Shown: in pieces, positions 25,218 through 34,452 of the stretch
How the letters are laid out: each line of letters starts with the position of its first letter
How positions within the stretch are numbered: position 1 is the first letter of the stretch
Assembly (NCBI RefSeq): GCF_947036855.1
Contig: NZ_CAMQRY010000008.1
Span: forward strand, 1 to 38,251
DNA length: 38,251 nucleotides
Direction of reading: 5' to 3'
Origin: an uncultured Clostridium sp.
GTDB lineage: Bacteria > Bacillota > Clostridia > Clostridiales > Clostridiaceae
The notes under the pieces: model-generated
Database searches by the model: none
What the model was told of the DNA's origin: nothing
Seen by the model: only the letters and a program-made list of their open reading frames with translations
Program-made: the position numbers and the translations under genes

Positions 25218-26855
25218 TTAAATCCCTACTTGATCTAGGTAATTTTTAACTATTTTATAAGCTATTTTAGCTCCTACTACAGAACCTGCCTGACCATTTA
25301 CAACCTCAACTGCAACTGCAATCTTTGGATCTGATGCTGGCGCAAAACATACAAACCAAGCATTAGCTTCAGCTAATATTTGACCTTGTGCATTTTCTTT
25401 TTGAGCTGTTCCAGTTTTTGAAGCTATTTGATACTTAGGGTCCATATAACTCCAAACTCCTGAAGGTTGCCCTTCTCTTTGCTCTGTAACATATCTCATA
25501 TCTTTTGTTACTGTTGCAGCAACTTCTGGTGTTGTAACAGTTCTAAGTTGTTTTGGCTCAAACTGTTGAACAACTTGACCTCTACTATTTATGATTTCAT
25601 TAACCATTGTAGGCTCCATCATAACACCTTTATTTGCTATTGTAGCTGCTACCACTGCCATTTGGAATGGAGTCGCTGTAGTTTCCCCTTGACCTATAGC
25701 ACTTTGAGCCATAGCCCCCTTACTATAAGCATTTAATGTTGGGAAGTTACACTGCCCTACATAGAATCCATTAGTAGGTAGAACTGAGTTAAAGCCATAA
25801 GCTTCTGCTGTTTTTCTAAGCGCTGTATTCCCAAGTTCCATACCAATTGTACCAAATACAACGTTACTTGAAACTGATAATGCTCTAGCAAGTGAAATCT
25901 TACCAAATGCTCTCCAGTTTTCATTTGGAAGAGTATAGTCTCCTATTTTAACACTTCCCTTGTCATCGAATATTCTATTTTGAATATCTGGTATATTTTC
26001 AAGAGCTGAACTTATAGTTACTGTTTTGAAAACTGAACCTGGTGCTGATGGGTTATGAGTTGCATGGTTGATTAAACTTTTATTTGGTTTCCCAATAGCT
26101 TCATCTGCTGCAACTTGCTCCATCTCTTTTTGAATATCATTAGCATTAAACGTAGGTTTTGAAACCATCGCAAGTACTGCACCTGTTTTAGGATTTAAAG
26201 CAACTACTCCACCTTCTTGACTTCCAAGAGCTGCCCAAGCAACTTTTTGAAGTGGTGTATTTAGAGTTGTAACAACACTATTTCCAACTTGTGGTGATAA
26301 GTCTTTACCTCTATTTGCAAATGTTTCTTTAAGACCATATGTTTTAATATACTGAGTTAATGATAATGGATCATAAGTTGTTAACTCATTATTATAAATT
26401 TCTTCCATCCCTGTATTTCCATATCTACCGCTTGCATATCCTATAGCAGCTGAATATAAATCCCCATAAGGATATAATCTTTTTTGATTGAAAGCATCAA
26501 TTCTTTCACTCTCTGCGATTGGTTGCATTTCACTATCATAAATACTACCTCTTAATACATGATTGCTTTTCATCATTACAATCTGATTTGCAGGCATTTT
26601 ATTTATTTCTGGTGCTTTAAATAAGTAGAAATATGTTATATATCCTATTAATCCAACTAATAGAAGTAAGTAAACCACCATGATAGATTTGATATTTTTT
26701 TCTGTATCATATTTTTTAGCCCATTTCTCATCATTTGGTAGATTACTTATGTCATTAGTTGAATTATGTCCATCTTTAGATTTTACAAGACCTAATAAAC
26801 TATCTTTTAAACTTTTTTTATTCTTATCATTTTTATTATTTTTGTTTTCACTCAT
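25218..26855 (-). CDS. Class B penicillin-binding protein (PbpA type)
   Basis: A transpeptidase that cross-links peptidoglycan, here paired with a SEDS glycosyltransferase. The 545-aa protein starts with a 55-residue Lys/Asn/Asp-rich cytoplasmic tail, one membrane helix (57-79), a short dimerisation-like region, then the catalytic domain. All three active-site motifs are present: SVFK (Ser274, Lys277), SSN (329-331) and KTG (480-482). The shortness and weak N-terminal domain match PbpA-type partners of RodA/FtsW rather than full FtsI. The ATG lies 2 nt after the rodA stop codon, and its ribosome site (GGAGGG) is inside the end of rodA, so translation is probably coupled. Confidence 0.93.
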   Translation of the reverse strand: MSENKNNKNDKNKKSLKDSLLGLVKSKDGHNSTNDISNLPNDEKWAKKYDTEKNIKSIMVVYLLLLVGLIGYITYFYLFKAPEINKMPANQIVMMKSNHVLRGSIYDSEMQPIAESERIDAFNQKRLYPYGDLYSAAIGYASGRYGNTGMEEIYNNELTTYDPLSLTQYIKTYGLKETFANRGKDLSPQVGNSVVTTLNTPLQKVAWAALGSQEGGVVALNPKTGAVLAMVSKPTFNANDIQKEMEQVAADEAIGKPNKSLINHATHNPSAPGSVFKTVTISSALENIPDIQNRIFDDKGSVKIGDYTLPNENWRAFGKISLARALSVSSNVVFGTIGMELGNTALRKTAEAYGFNSVLPTNGFYVGQCNFPTLNAYSKGAMAQSAIGQGETTATPFQMAVVAATIANKGVMMEPTMVNEIINSRGQVVQQFEPKQLRTVTTPEVAATVTKDMRYVTEQREGQPSGVWSYMDPKYQIASKTGTAQKENAQGQILAEANAWFVCFAPASDPKIAVAVEVVNGQAGSVVGAKIAYKIVKNYLDQVGI

Positions 26856-26857
26856 AT

Positions 26858-28084
26858 TTAATGTCTACCCTCCTCTGATATCTTTTGTAGCGAGCCTAGG
26901 GCAAAGAACATTGTAAGCATTGATGTTCCACCATAACTTACAAGTGGTAATGTTATACCAGTTAAAGGTATCAAGGTGAATATTCCTCCTATGATAACTA
27001 GAACTTGCACAACTATAAGTGTACTAAATCCAACTCCACAGAGTTTTGAAAATCTATCTTCTGAAACAAGTGAAGCTCTCATTCCTCTATAGAATAGTAA
27101 GAAATATAAGAATAACATTGCTATTGAGAATATCATTCCAAATTCTTGACATATTGCTGAGTAAATAAAATCAGTAGTAACAAATGGTACTGTACTTGTT
27201 ATTCCTTGACCAAGCCCCTGACCAAATGGTCCTCCAGCTGATATCGAATAGAATCCCTGAACAATCTGATAACTCTTACCTGATGCATATTCCCAAACAT
27301 GTAACCATATTACAACTCTTTCTTTTACATGTGGGAAAATAAATGTTGCTACAGTTGCACCAATTATAAATAATAATAGTCCAACTACTATATACTTTTT
27401 ATTGGCGGTTGCCATATATAGCATAGTTATTGATAATATGAAGAATAGTAATGCTGACCCAAGGTCACTTTGAAGTACCATAAATCCAATAGATAATGCT
27501 ACTATAATTCCTGGTTCTACTAATTGTTTTAAATCATTTAATACACCTTTTTTTGCTTCATAGTGCATAAACACTGACGCAAGATATAATATAATAAATA
27601 ATTTCCCAATTTCTGATGGTTGGAATGTAAAACTTCCAAGTCTAATCCAGTTTTTAGCTCCATTTATATTAGTACCAAAAACTTCTGCCATAGACATAAA
27701 TATAATAGTTCCTACCATATATATGTTTTTATATTTTGCAAATTTTCTAAAGTTAGGCATTATTATAACAATCAACATATATCCTGTAATACCTACACAG
27801 AACCAAACTAATTGCTTAACTGCAGTTTCTATATTTATAGAGTATAATATTGCCATTCCTATAACTGCAAGTACGGATGCTAAAATAAATATATATTTAT
27901 CTCCATCTGGATAGAATTTTCTTATAATATAATGCGAAAATCCTATTACTACAATTATTACAGCTGCCATAACAAATGCCATCTTGTCTACTGGCGCTTT
28001 TAAAAGTGCTAAGTTAGTAAAAAGACCTATACACAGTAAATATACTAGTCTTAAAAGCCTTTTTTCATACTTAATAGTATTCAT
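26858..28084 (-). CDS. SEDS-family glycan polymerase (FtsW/RodA)
   Basis: A 408-aa protein with about ten membrane helices. SEDS proteins polymerise lipid II and work with a class B PBP, which is the next gene. Family motifs: TFQPSEIGKLFIILYLA, QSDLGSALLFF, SAGGPFGQGLGQG, and near the end GITLPLVSYGGTS. Whether it serves elongation (RodA) or division (FtsW) cannot be decided from sequence alone; the PbpA-type partner favours a RodA-like or specialised pair. It starts 13 nt after the FHA gene and almost touches the PBP gene. Confidence 0.93.
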   Translation of the reverse strand: MNTIKYEKRLLRLVYLLCIGLFTNLALLKAPVDKMAFVMAAVIIVVIGFSHYIIRKFYPDGDKYIFILASVLAVIGMAILYSINIETAVKQLVWFCVGITGYMLIVIIMPNFRKFAKYKNIYMVGTIIFMSMAEVFGTNINGAKNWIRLGSFTFQPSEIGKLFIILYLASVFMHYEAKKGVLNDLKQLVEPGIIVALSIGFMVLQSDLGSALLFFILSITMLYMATANKKYIVVGLLLFIIGATVATFIFPHVKERVVIWLHVWEYASGKSYQIVQGFYSISAGGPFGQGLGQGITSTVPFVTTDFIYSAICQEFGMIFSIAMLFLYFLLFYRGMRASLVSEDRFSKLCGVGFSTLIVVQVLVIIGGIFTLIPLTGITLPLVSYGGTSMLTMFFALGSLQKISEEGRH

Positions 28085-28097
28085 AAATCCACCTCAA

Positions 28098-28646
28098 TTA
28101 TCCTATAATCTTAAAAACAGTACTGCCTAATCTAATACTATCATTTATGCCAATTCTGATTTTCCCTGAAACTCTTTGCTCATTAACAAATGTTCCATTC
28201 GTACTGTTTAAGTCTTCTAATATAACAGTATTATCTTTAACATAAATTCTCGCATGATTAGAAGATACAAACTTATCACTAAGAACTATAGAATTTTCTT
28301 CCTTTCTTCCTATCGTTATTGTGTTTCTCATTGGAATAACTGTTCCAGCTTTATATTTACTACCTGTAAATGTACTGTCTACTTTTAATCCAAACGATTT
28401 TTTTTCTTCTGTTTGTGGTCTTTTAGTTGTGTTTACAACTTTTATCGGCTTTTCAATCTTCTTTTCTTCAAATTTAGATTTATTAACCTTAGCTACTGGT
28501 TTTTCTTTAACTTTTTCATTAGTATTATTCTTATCTTTTCTACCTACATCCTTAGACATAATTTTAAGTGAGTATAAAATTATTAGGATAAGTATAACAA
28601 CAAAGAATATGTTAAAACCAAAACCCATTAACTTATTTAAATCCAT
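28098..28646 (-). CDS. Membrane-anchored FHA-domain protein
   Basis: Residues 10-30 (FNIFFVVILILIILYSLKIM) form one membrane helix. A Lys/Glu/Thr-rich linker covers about 33-95. A forkhead-associated domain fills 105-182, with the phosphothreonine-binding set IGRKEENSIVL, SSNHARIYV and LNSTNGTFVN. FHA domains read phosphothreonine. The order FHA-rodA-pbpA is like the actinobacterial fhaB-pstP-rodA-pbpA-pknA-pknB cluster, but without kinase and phosphatase. A regulatory link from a PrkC-type kinase to the wall synthase pair is therefore inference. GAGGTGAC precedes the ATG; a TATAAT at 28709-28714 (minus) is the likely -10. Confidence 0.92.
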   Translation of the reverse strand: MDLNKLMGFGFNIFFVVILILIILYSLKIMSKDVGRKDKNNTNEKVKEKPVAKVNKSKFEEKKIEKPIKVVNTTKRPQTEEKKSFGLKVDSTFTGSKYKAGTVIPMRNTITIGRKEENSIVLSDKFVSSNHARIYVKDNTVILEDLNSTNGTFVNEQRVSGKIRIGINDSIRLGSTVFKIIG

Positions 28647-28708
28647 AATGTCACCTCTACATTTTTTATTTGTATAATGATACTAGTTTAGTCTTATATT
28701 ATATATTG

Positions 28709-28714
28709 ATTATA
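28709..28714 (-). promoter_or_regulatory. -10 element for the FHA-rodA-PBP operon
   Basis: Perfect TATAAT on the minus strand about 63 nt before the FHA start codon, preceded by AGTG. The -35 is poorly defined. Confidence 0.4.
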
Positions 28715-28821
28715 CACTAAAAAAATTACATCTTTATATTTTATAACGTATTTTCTTAATATATATTTAATATTTCATTCATATTTAACTTTAAATAAAG
28801 CCTTAATATTGAATTTCTTCA

Positions 28822-28870
28822 TAAAATAATATAATAATCCTTTATTTTTTAATAGAGAATTATTATATTA
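28822..28870 (-). terminator. Terminator of uvrA
   Basis: A perfect 12-bp AT-only stem (28827-28838 with 28859-28870), then TTTTATG in minus orientation, 25 nt after the uvrA stop codon. The T tract is short, so efficiency is uncertain. Confidence 0.55.
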
Positions 28871-28895
28871 CTTTTTTATTTTGAAATTTATATAT

Positions 28896-31724
28896 TTACT
28901 TTAAATACTTAGTTAAATACTTACCTGTATAAGACTCTGACACTTTTATTATTTCTTCTGGAGTTCCAGTGGCAATTATCATTCCACCTTTATCTCCACC
29001 TTCTGGACCAAGATCAATTATATAATCAGCACACTTAATCATATCTAAGTTATGCTCTATTACAACTACAGAGTTACCACCCTCTACTAGTCTTTGTAAT
29101 ATCTTAATTAACTTGTTTACATCATCTATATGAAGACCAGTTGTTGGTTCATCTAAAATATATAGAGTTTTTCCTGTACTTCTTTTAGAAAGTTCAAATG
29201 CAAGTTTGATTCTTTGAGCCTCACCACCTGATAATTGTGTAGATGGTTGACCAAGTCTTATATATCCAAGTCCTACATCCATTAAAGTTTGTAGTTTCTT
29301 ATGAATTCTTGGAATATTTTCAAAGAATACTAAAGCATCCTCTACTGTTAAATTAAGTACATCAGCAATATTTTTACCTTTATACTTAACATCTAAAGTT
29401 TCTCTATTGTATCTTTTTCCCTTACAAATTTCACATGGAACATATACATCAGATAGGAATTGCATCTCTATTCTTATAATTCCATCACCACTGCAAGATT
29501 CACATCTTCCACCTTTTACATTAAATGAAAATCTTCCTGGTTTATAACCTTTCATTTTTGCATCTGTTGTTTGTGAAAATAAATCTCTTATAATATCAAA
29601 TGTTCCTGTATAAGTTGCTGAGTTACTTCTTGGTGTTCTACCTATTGGACTTTGATCAATTTCAATAATTTTATCAATATGCTCAATTCCCTCAATAGAT
29701 TTATGCTCTCCTGGAATAAGCTTTGATCTTTTATTCATCTTTGATGCAAGACCTTTATAAAGTATATCATTTATGAGCGTACTTTTACCTGAACCTGAAA
29801 CTCCTGTTATCATTGTTAAAACTCCAAGTGGAATTTTTGCAGTAACATTTTTCAAATTATTTTCTTTTGCTCCTACAATTGATATAAAGTTCCCATTACC
29901 TTCTTTTCTCTCTTCTGGTAATATAACAAACTTTTCGCCTCTTAAATATTGCCCAGTTAATGACTTCTTACTAGCCATTATTTCATCAATTGTCCCAACA
30001 GCTATAATTTCACCACCATGCTCACCAGCTCCTGGTCCTATATCAACAATATAATCTGCTGCTCTCATTGTATCTTCATCATGCTCTACAACAATTAAAG
30101 TGTTACCAACATCTCTAAGTTTTTGAAGTGTTTCTATAAGCTTATCATTATCTCTTTGATGAAGCCCTATTGATGGCTCATCTAAAATATATAATACACC
30201 CATAAGTTGTGATCCAATTTGCGTTGCAAGTCTTATTCTTTGTGATTCTCCACCTGATAGTGTTCCTGCTGTTCTTGCAAGGTCTAAATAATCCAATCCA
30301 ACATTAATTAAAAAGCTAAGTCTTGACTTAATTTCCTTAATTATTTGTTCACTAATTATTTTATCCTTTTCTGAGAATTCAATCCCTGTTATAAATGCAA
30401 GTTCATCTCGTATTGGAAGTTTTGTGAAATCATATATATTAATTTCACCAACTGTAACTGCAAGACTTTCTGGTTTTAGTCTAGCCCCTTTACATTTAGG
30501 GCATTTATTATCACTCATATAATTTTCTATTTCTGTTTTCATATAATCAGAACTTGATTCCATATAACGTCTTCTTAAATTATTTACTTCACCTTCAAAT
30601 GAATGATTATAAGTTTTAGTTACTCCCTCTTTTGTATACGTAACTAATAATTTTTCATCAAGACCAAATAAAAGAACATCCTGTACTTCTTTTGATAATT
30701 CCCCAAATGGTGTATCTAAATCAAAATCAAATTTTTCCATAAGTGATTTTAAAATTGCAAAAGTCCAAGAATCATCCTTGAATCTTCCATCACCCCAACT
30801 ACTTATAGCTCCACCTTTTAAAGATAAACTTTTATCTGGTACAACAAGTTTTGGATCTATCTCTAAAAGTGTCCCTAGTCCATCACAAAAATCACATTTT
30901 CCAAATGGTGAGTTAAATGAAAACATTCTAGGTGCAAGTTCCTCTATACTAATTCCACACTTTGCACAAGCAAAATGCTCACTATATAAAGTATCTATTC
31001 CATCTACAATATTTACTATAACAAGTCCTTCAGCAAGTTTTAAAGCCATTTCAAGAGAATCAGATAATCTTCTTTCTATTCCCTCTTTTACAACAAGCCT
31101 GTCTACAACTGCCTCTATACTATGTTTTTTATTCTTTTCTAAATTTATTTCATCTTCTGTTAAATCAAAAATTTCTCCATCAATTCTAGCTCGAACAAAT
31201 CCATTTTTCTTGATACTTTCAAGAATTTTCTCATGTGTTCCTTTTCTACCTCTAACAACTGGTGCTAAAAGTAAAATTTTTGTTCTATCCTCAAGTCCCA
31301 TTATTCTATCAACAATTTGGTCTACTGATTGCTGCGTAATTGGGTCTCCACACTTTGGACAGTGAGGTTTACCTACTCTAGCATATAAAAGTCTCAAATA
31401 ATCATAAACTTCTGTTACAGTTCCTACTGTTGACCTTGGATTTCTTGAAGTTGTTTTTTGATCTATTGATATTGCAGGTGATAAACCTTCAATAGACTCT
31501 ACTTCTGGTTTATTTACTTGTCCGAGAAACTGTCTTGCATATGCTGATAATGATTCAACATATCTTCTTTGTCCTTCTGCATACAATGTATCAAATGCTA
31601 ATGATGATTTTCCTGAACCTGAAAGTCCTGTGAAAACAACTAGTTTATCCCTTGGAATTTCTAGGTCTACATTTTTTAAGTTATGTACTTTAGCACCCTT
31701 AATTATAATCTTGTCCTTCATCAT
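28896..31724 (-). CDS. uvrA: UvrABC system subunit A
   Basis: UvrA is the damage-scanning ATPase of nucleotide excision repair. The 942-aa protein has two ABC modules: Walker [13 protein letters not shown] with signature [12 protein letters not shown], then [13 protein letters not shown] with [12 protein letters not shown]. Zinc modules are intact (CAKCG and [20 protein letters not shown] and CEICKG). AGGAG lies 5-6 nt before ATGATG, so either of two adjacent starts is possible. A promoter at 31903-31931 gives a leader of about 170 nt. That leader contains an 8-bp inverted repeat and, just before the ribosome site, a perfect 9-bp hairpin (31739-31757). uvrB, often next to uvrA, is not adjacent. 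Confidence 0.97.
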   Translation of the reverse strand: MMKDKIIIKGAKVHNLKNVDLEIPRDKLVVFTGLSGSGKSSLAFDTLYAEGQRRYVESLSAYARQFLGQVNKPEVESIEGLSPAISIDQKTTSRNPRSTVGTVTEVYDYLRLLYARVGKPHCPKCGDPITQQSVDQIVDRIMGLEDRTKILLLAPVVRGRKGTHEKILESIKKNGFVRARIDGEIFDLTEDEINLEKNKKHSIEAVVDRLVVKEGIERRLSDSLEMALKLAEGLVIVNIVDGIDTLYSEHFACAKCGISIEELAPRMFSFNSPFGKCDFCDGLGTLLEIDPKLVVPDKSLSLKGGAISSWGDGRFKDDSWTFAILKSLMEKFDFDLDTPFGELSKEVQDVLLFGLDEKLLVTYTKEGVTKTYNHSFEGEVNNLRRRYMESSSDYMKTEIENYMSDNKCPKCKGARLKPESLAVTVGEINIYDFTKLPIRDELAFITGIEFSEKDKIISEQIIKEIKSRLSFLINVGLDYLDLARTAGTLSGGESQRIRLATQIGSQLMGVLYILDEPSIGLHQRDNDKLIETLQKLRDVGNTLIVVEHDEDTMRAADYIVDIGPGAGEHGGEIIAVGTIDEIMASKKSLTGQYLRGEKFVILPEERKEGNGNFISIVGAKENNLKNVTAKIPLGVLTMITGVSGSGKSTLINDILYKGLASKMNKRSKLIPGEHKSIEGIEHIDKIIEIDQSPIGRTPRSNSATYTGTFDIIRDLFSQTTDAKMKGYKPGRFSFNVKGGRCESCSGDGIIRIEMQFLSDVYVPCEICKGKRYNRETLDVKYKGKNIADVLNLTVEDALVFFENIPRIHKKLQTLMDVGLGYIRLGQPSTQLSGGEAQRIKLAFELSKRSTGKTLYILDEPTTGLHIDDVNKLIKILQRLVEGGNSVVVIEHNLDMIKCADYIIDLGPEGGDKGGMIIATGTPEEIIKVSESYTGKYLTKYLK

Positions 31725-31902
31725 AAATTCTCCTTATATTAGCTTTTTAAAAGCTAAATTGTAGCTTTTTTTATTTCTAAGTATCAATTTCAAATCAAAA
31801 GTTAATTACTATCATTTTAAGTCCCTATTAAAAATGTGTCAATTTTTTTTAAAATTTTGCTAATTCCTATTAAATTCTCCAATTATTTTACTAGGAATTC
31901 TA

Positions 31903-31931
31903 ATTATACCCCATTTTTAGTATTTCTCTAA
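31903..31931 (-). promoter_or_regulatory. Promoter of uvrA
   Basis: Minus-strand TTAGAG (31926-31931), 17-nt spacer, TATAAT (31903-31908). No GAAC-N4-GTTC LexA box is visible near it. Confidence 0.55.
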
Positions 31932-31969
31932 CTTGTCCTTATAATTCATCTTATTTTCATTTAAAAATA

Positions 31970-32072
31970 AAAAAAAGATATATCACAAATATTGTTACTA
32001 AATAATATAAAATGCTTACTTAAACTTTATAAGCATTTTATACTACAAATTCCAAATTATTGTGATATACCT
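31970..32072 (-). terminator. Nested double hairpin after the methyltransferase-like gene
   Basis: An outer 10-bp stem (TATATCACAA, 31979-31988, with 32060-32069) encloses a perfect 13-bp inner hairpin (TATAAAATGCTTA, 32006-32018, with 32030-32042). A run of eight T follows on the minus strand. It starts 4 nt after the stop codon. The outer stem and T tract act as the terminator; the inner hairpin is an unusual extra. Confidence 0.7.
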
Positions 32073-32075
32073 CTT

Positions 32076-32630
32076 TTACTTCTTCTTTAAAATCATATAA
32101 CTAAATCTACTATCTAATAAATACTTACTAACTTTCACTATTTCAAATGTTTCTGGCATAATTTCTTTTAAATCAGCTTCTGTAAACAAGTTAAGCATTA
32201 CCCCACCGAGTAAAAGTTCTCCTTCTCCATCACAGAAGAAATGAAATGCCTTACCACCCTCTTCTAATAAATTAGCTTGATTTACTAATGATTCTTTAAG
32301 TTCCAAAAGTGTCATCCTATTTAGAAATTTATTTGTAAATATACAGTCAAACTTCTTATCTAAATCAAGCTTCACATCATCACAATTAGATATTAAAGCA
32401 TTTTTATTCTTTTTCTTATATATATCAATTAAATGCTGAGATGATTCAATAGCAACAGTATCATACCAAGTATCAAGCACTTCATAATCTTTTCCATCAT
32501 TTAATCCTATATTTAAAACTTTCGCATTCTTTTTTAAATAACTTCTCAGAATAAGTGCAACCCTACCATCATAATTTTTATGTCTTTTAAGAAACTTTTC
32601 TACTATTTCTATGTTTTCAAAGCAATTCAT
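32076..32630 (-). CDS. Class I methyltransferase-like protein, degenerate
   Basis: The 184-aa product looks like a small Rossmann methyltransferase. Strand 1 and the glycine motif are VLNIGLNDG (38-46), the acidic end of strand 2 is VAIESS (about 59-64), strand 4 is KFDCIFTNKFLNRM, and an LLEEGGKAFHFF helix-strand follows. The glycine motif lacks the usual G-X-G-X-G spacing, so SAM binding is uncertain and a non-enzymatic relative is possible. The start is the ATG at 32630, with AGGGG about 10 nt upstream; the in-frame GTG at 32639 is too close to that site. It stands alone, with terminators on both sides. Substrate unknown. Confidence 0.7.
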   Translation of the reverse strand: MNCFENIEIVEKFLKRHKNYDGRVALILRSYLKKNAKVLNIGLNDGKDYEVLDTWYDTVAIESSQHLIDIYKKKNKNALISNCDDVKLDLDKKFDCIFTNKFLNRMTLLELKESLVNQANLLEEGGKAFHFFCDGEGELLLGGVMLNLFTEADLKEIMPETFEIVKVSKYLLDSRFSYMILKKK

Positions 32631-32719
32631 ATATGTCACGCCCCTTAATTTCTACTTCAACTATTAATGTAACATCTACTTATTAATACAAAACCAACTT
32701 TTATTAAATTTTTTCCAAA

Positions 32720-32755
32720 TAAAAAAAACCAGTACAAAATTTTAATCTGCACTGG
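32720..32755 (-). terminator. Terminator of the 105-aa gene
   Basis: Stem CCAGTGCA/TGTACTGG in minus orientation (one G-U pair) followed by eight T, 17 nt after the stop codon. Confidence 0.8.
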
Positions 32756-32772
32756 CTATTATTATTATTTTA

Positions 32773-33090
32773 TTACTCTATACTAAAATCTATTTCTCCC
32801 ATATCACTAACTGCAAAAATGTTTAAATTTATTTCTTTATCATATTCATTATTAAAATCTTTTTCTATCATATACTTCTGTTTGTTCCCATTTTTATCTC
32901 TGTGAACCATAAGTAGCTCTGTTGTATAATCTATATGCTTATTTGGTATATCAACTGTTTTTACATCGTGACCTTTAACTCTTTTCACTCCACCTGGGTA
33001 CTTACAATTTTCATACGTAAAAATTAAATTACCAATTTCTCGATCACTTCTGTTATTTATTTTTATTACCGGAAAAATTCTCTTTGTCAA
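32773..33090 (-). CDS. Unknown protein, 105 aa
   Basis: No family recognised. Translation starts at TTG (33090) with an excellent AGGAGGG 7 nt upstream and no ATG nearby. The protein is soluble and probably mostly beta: a run of alternating hydrophobic strands (FPVIKINNRSDREIGNLIFT, then ELLMVHRDKNGNKQKYMIEK) and a C-terminal INLNIFAVSDMGEIDFSIE. It has one cysteine (in YENCKYPGG) and no signal peptide or membrane segment. It is transcribed divergently from ddh and ends at a strong terminator. Confidence 0.7.
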   Translation of the reverse strand: MTKRIFPVIKINNRSDREIGNLIFTYENCKYPGGVKRVKGHDVKTVDIPNKHIDYTTELLMVHRDKNGNKQKYMIEKDFNNEYDKEINLNIFAVSDMGEIDFSIE

Positions 33091-33233
33091 AATAATACCC
33101 TCCTAAAATTTAATAACTTCTCTTATACTATATATATATTCTACAAATCTTAATTAAAACCTTTTCATAAAAGAAAAAAAGTTTTTTTTTAACATTTTGC
33201 TCATTGTTTTCTTATTTTTTTTAAAAATTCATC

Positions 33234-33239
33234 TATAAT
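33234..33239 (+). promoter_or_regulatory. -10 element, possible ddh promoter
   Basis: Perfect TATAAT about 78 nt before the ddh ATG, preceded by a T-rich tract (TTATTTTTTTT) in place of a good -35. Confidence 0.35.
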
Positions 33240-33316
33240 GGTTATTATTTAAGCTTTCCTGTGATAAAATAATGATATTCAAAGTCATTAAAAAAATTTT
33301 AGGAGGGCTATAAATT

Positions 33317-34294
33317 ATGAGTAAAATTAGAATTGGTATCATTGGATACGGAAACTTAGGTAGAGGTGTTGTTGCTTCTTTAAAACTTAACCCTGACATG
33401 GAACTTAAAGGAATATTTACAAGAAGAGATGCAAATTCAATGGAATCTAATGGATTACCTATGATAAATATTTCAGAACTTGCAAATTACAAAAATGAAA
33501 TAGATGTTATGATTCTTTGTGGTGGTTCTGCTACAGACCTTCCAGTACAAGGACCTATGGTTGTTGAAATGTTCAATACAGTTGATAGTTTTGATACACA
33601 TGCTAAAATCCCAACATACTTTGAGTCAATTGATAAAATTGCTAAAGAGTCTGGAAAAGTTGGACTTATATCAGTAGGTTGGGATCCAGGTTTATTCTCA
33701 CTTAATAGATTACTTGCTCAATCAGTTTTACCTAGTGGTACAGATTATACTTTTTGGGGAACAGGTATAAGCCAAGGTCACTCAGATGCTTTAAGAAGAA
33801 TCGAAGGAGTTGCTGATGCTAAGCAATATACAATTCCTAAAGATGCTGCTTTAGAATCAGTTAGAAATGGTGAAAACCCTACTCTTTCAACAAGAGAAAA
33901 ACATGCAAGACTTTGCTATGTTGTTGTTAAAGATGGAGCTGACAAAGCTAAAATTGAAAATGAAATAGTTACAATGCCTAACTACTTCTCAGATTACGAT
34001 ACAGAAGTTAAATTTATATCAGCTAATGAGTTACAAGAGAAACACTCTGGAATGCCTCATGGTGGATTTGTTATAAGAACTGGAGAAACAAGTGAAGGAA
34101 CAAAACAAAAAATTGAATTTTCACTTGAACTTGATAGTAACCCTGAGTTCACATCAAGTGTTTTAGTTGCTTATGCAAGAGCAACTTATAGATTATCTAA
34201 AGATGGTGTTTCAGGTGCTAAAACAGTATTTGATATCCCATACGGTCTTCTTTCACCTAAGTCTGCTGCAGAACTTAGAAAAGAATTACTTTAG
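33317..34294 (+). CDS. ddh: meso-Diaminopimelate D-dehydrogenase
   Basis: Ddh converts L-tetrahydrodipicolinate, ammonia and NADPH to meso-diaminopimelate in one step, for lysine and peptidoglycan. The 325-aa protein has an N-terminal Rossmann domain (IRIGIIGYGNLGRGVVAS, residues 4-21) and FTRRD for NADP phosphate contact. SVGWDPGLFSLNR, GTGISQGHSDALRRIEGV and the MPHGGFVIRTGETSEG segment are typical of the family. AGGAGGG precedes the ATG. A terminator follows, so it is a single-gene unit. It implies the dehydrogenase branch rather than, or besides, the succinylated or acetylated branches. Confidence 0.96.
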   Translation: MSKIRIGIIGYGNLGRGVVASLKLNPDMELKGIFTRRDANSMESNGLPMINISELANYKNEIDVMILCGGSATDLPVQGPMVVEMFNTVDSFDTHAKIPTYFESIDKIAKESGKVGLISVGWDPGLFSLNRLLAQSVLPSGTDYTFWGTGISQGHSDALRRIEGVADAKQYTIPKDAALESVRNGENPTLSTREKHARLCYVVVKDGADKAKIENEIVTMPNYFSDYDTEVKFISANELQEKHSGMPHGGFVIRTGETSEGTKQKIEFSLELDSNPEFTSSVLVAYARATYRLSKDGVSGAKTVFDIPYGLLSPKSAAELRKELL

Positions 34295-34314
34295 AATTTA
34301 ATTATTAGTTAAAT

Positions 34315-34362
34315 AGAATGTTTAAGTTTAGAATATTTTCTATACTTAGACATTCTTTTTTT
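34315..34362 (+). terminator. Terminator of ddh
   Basis: Long stem GAATGTTTAAGT...ACTTAGACATTC, with one wobble and one mismatch near the loop, and a run of seven T, 21 nt after the stop codon. Confidence 0.8.
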
Positions 34363-34452
34363 ATGCCTAATTTCACAAGTATAAATCTGTATAATTTTCA
34401 AATTAAATGTATTATAATATATTTATAAAATTATATTTTAAGGGGTGTTTAG

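Larger units (their letters stand above)
31725..32075. other. Leader of uvrA and terminator structure of the upstream gene
   Basis: No gene fits in these 351 bp. From right to left they hold the nested hairpins after the methyltransferase-like gene (31977-32071), the uvrA promoter (31903-31931), an inverted repeat AATTCCTA/TAGGAATT (31862-31869 with 31892-31899), and the hairpin 31739-31757 just before the uvrA start. Confidence 0.6.

Noticed and set aside
30778-31365. Plus-strand 195-codon frame
   Set aside because: It is antisense to the conserved zinc/ABC part of uvrA and lacks a start signal.
31725-31970. LexA (SOS) box before uvrA
   Set aside because: No GAAC-N4-GTTC type palindrome was found; only an unrelated AATTCCTA inverted repeat.
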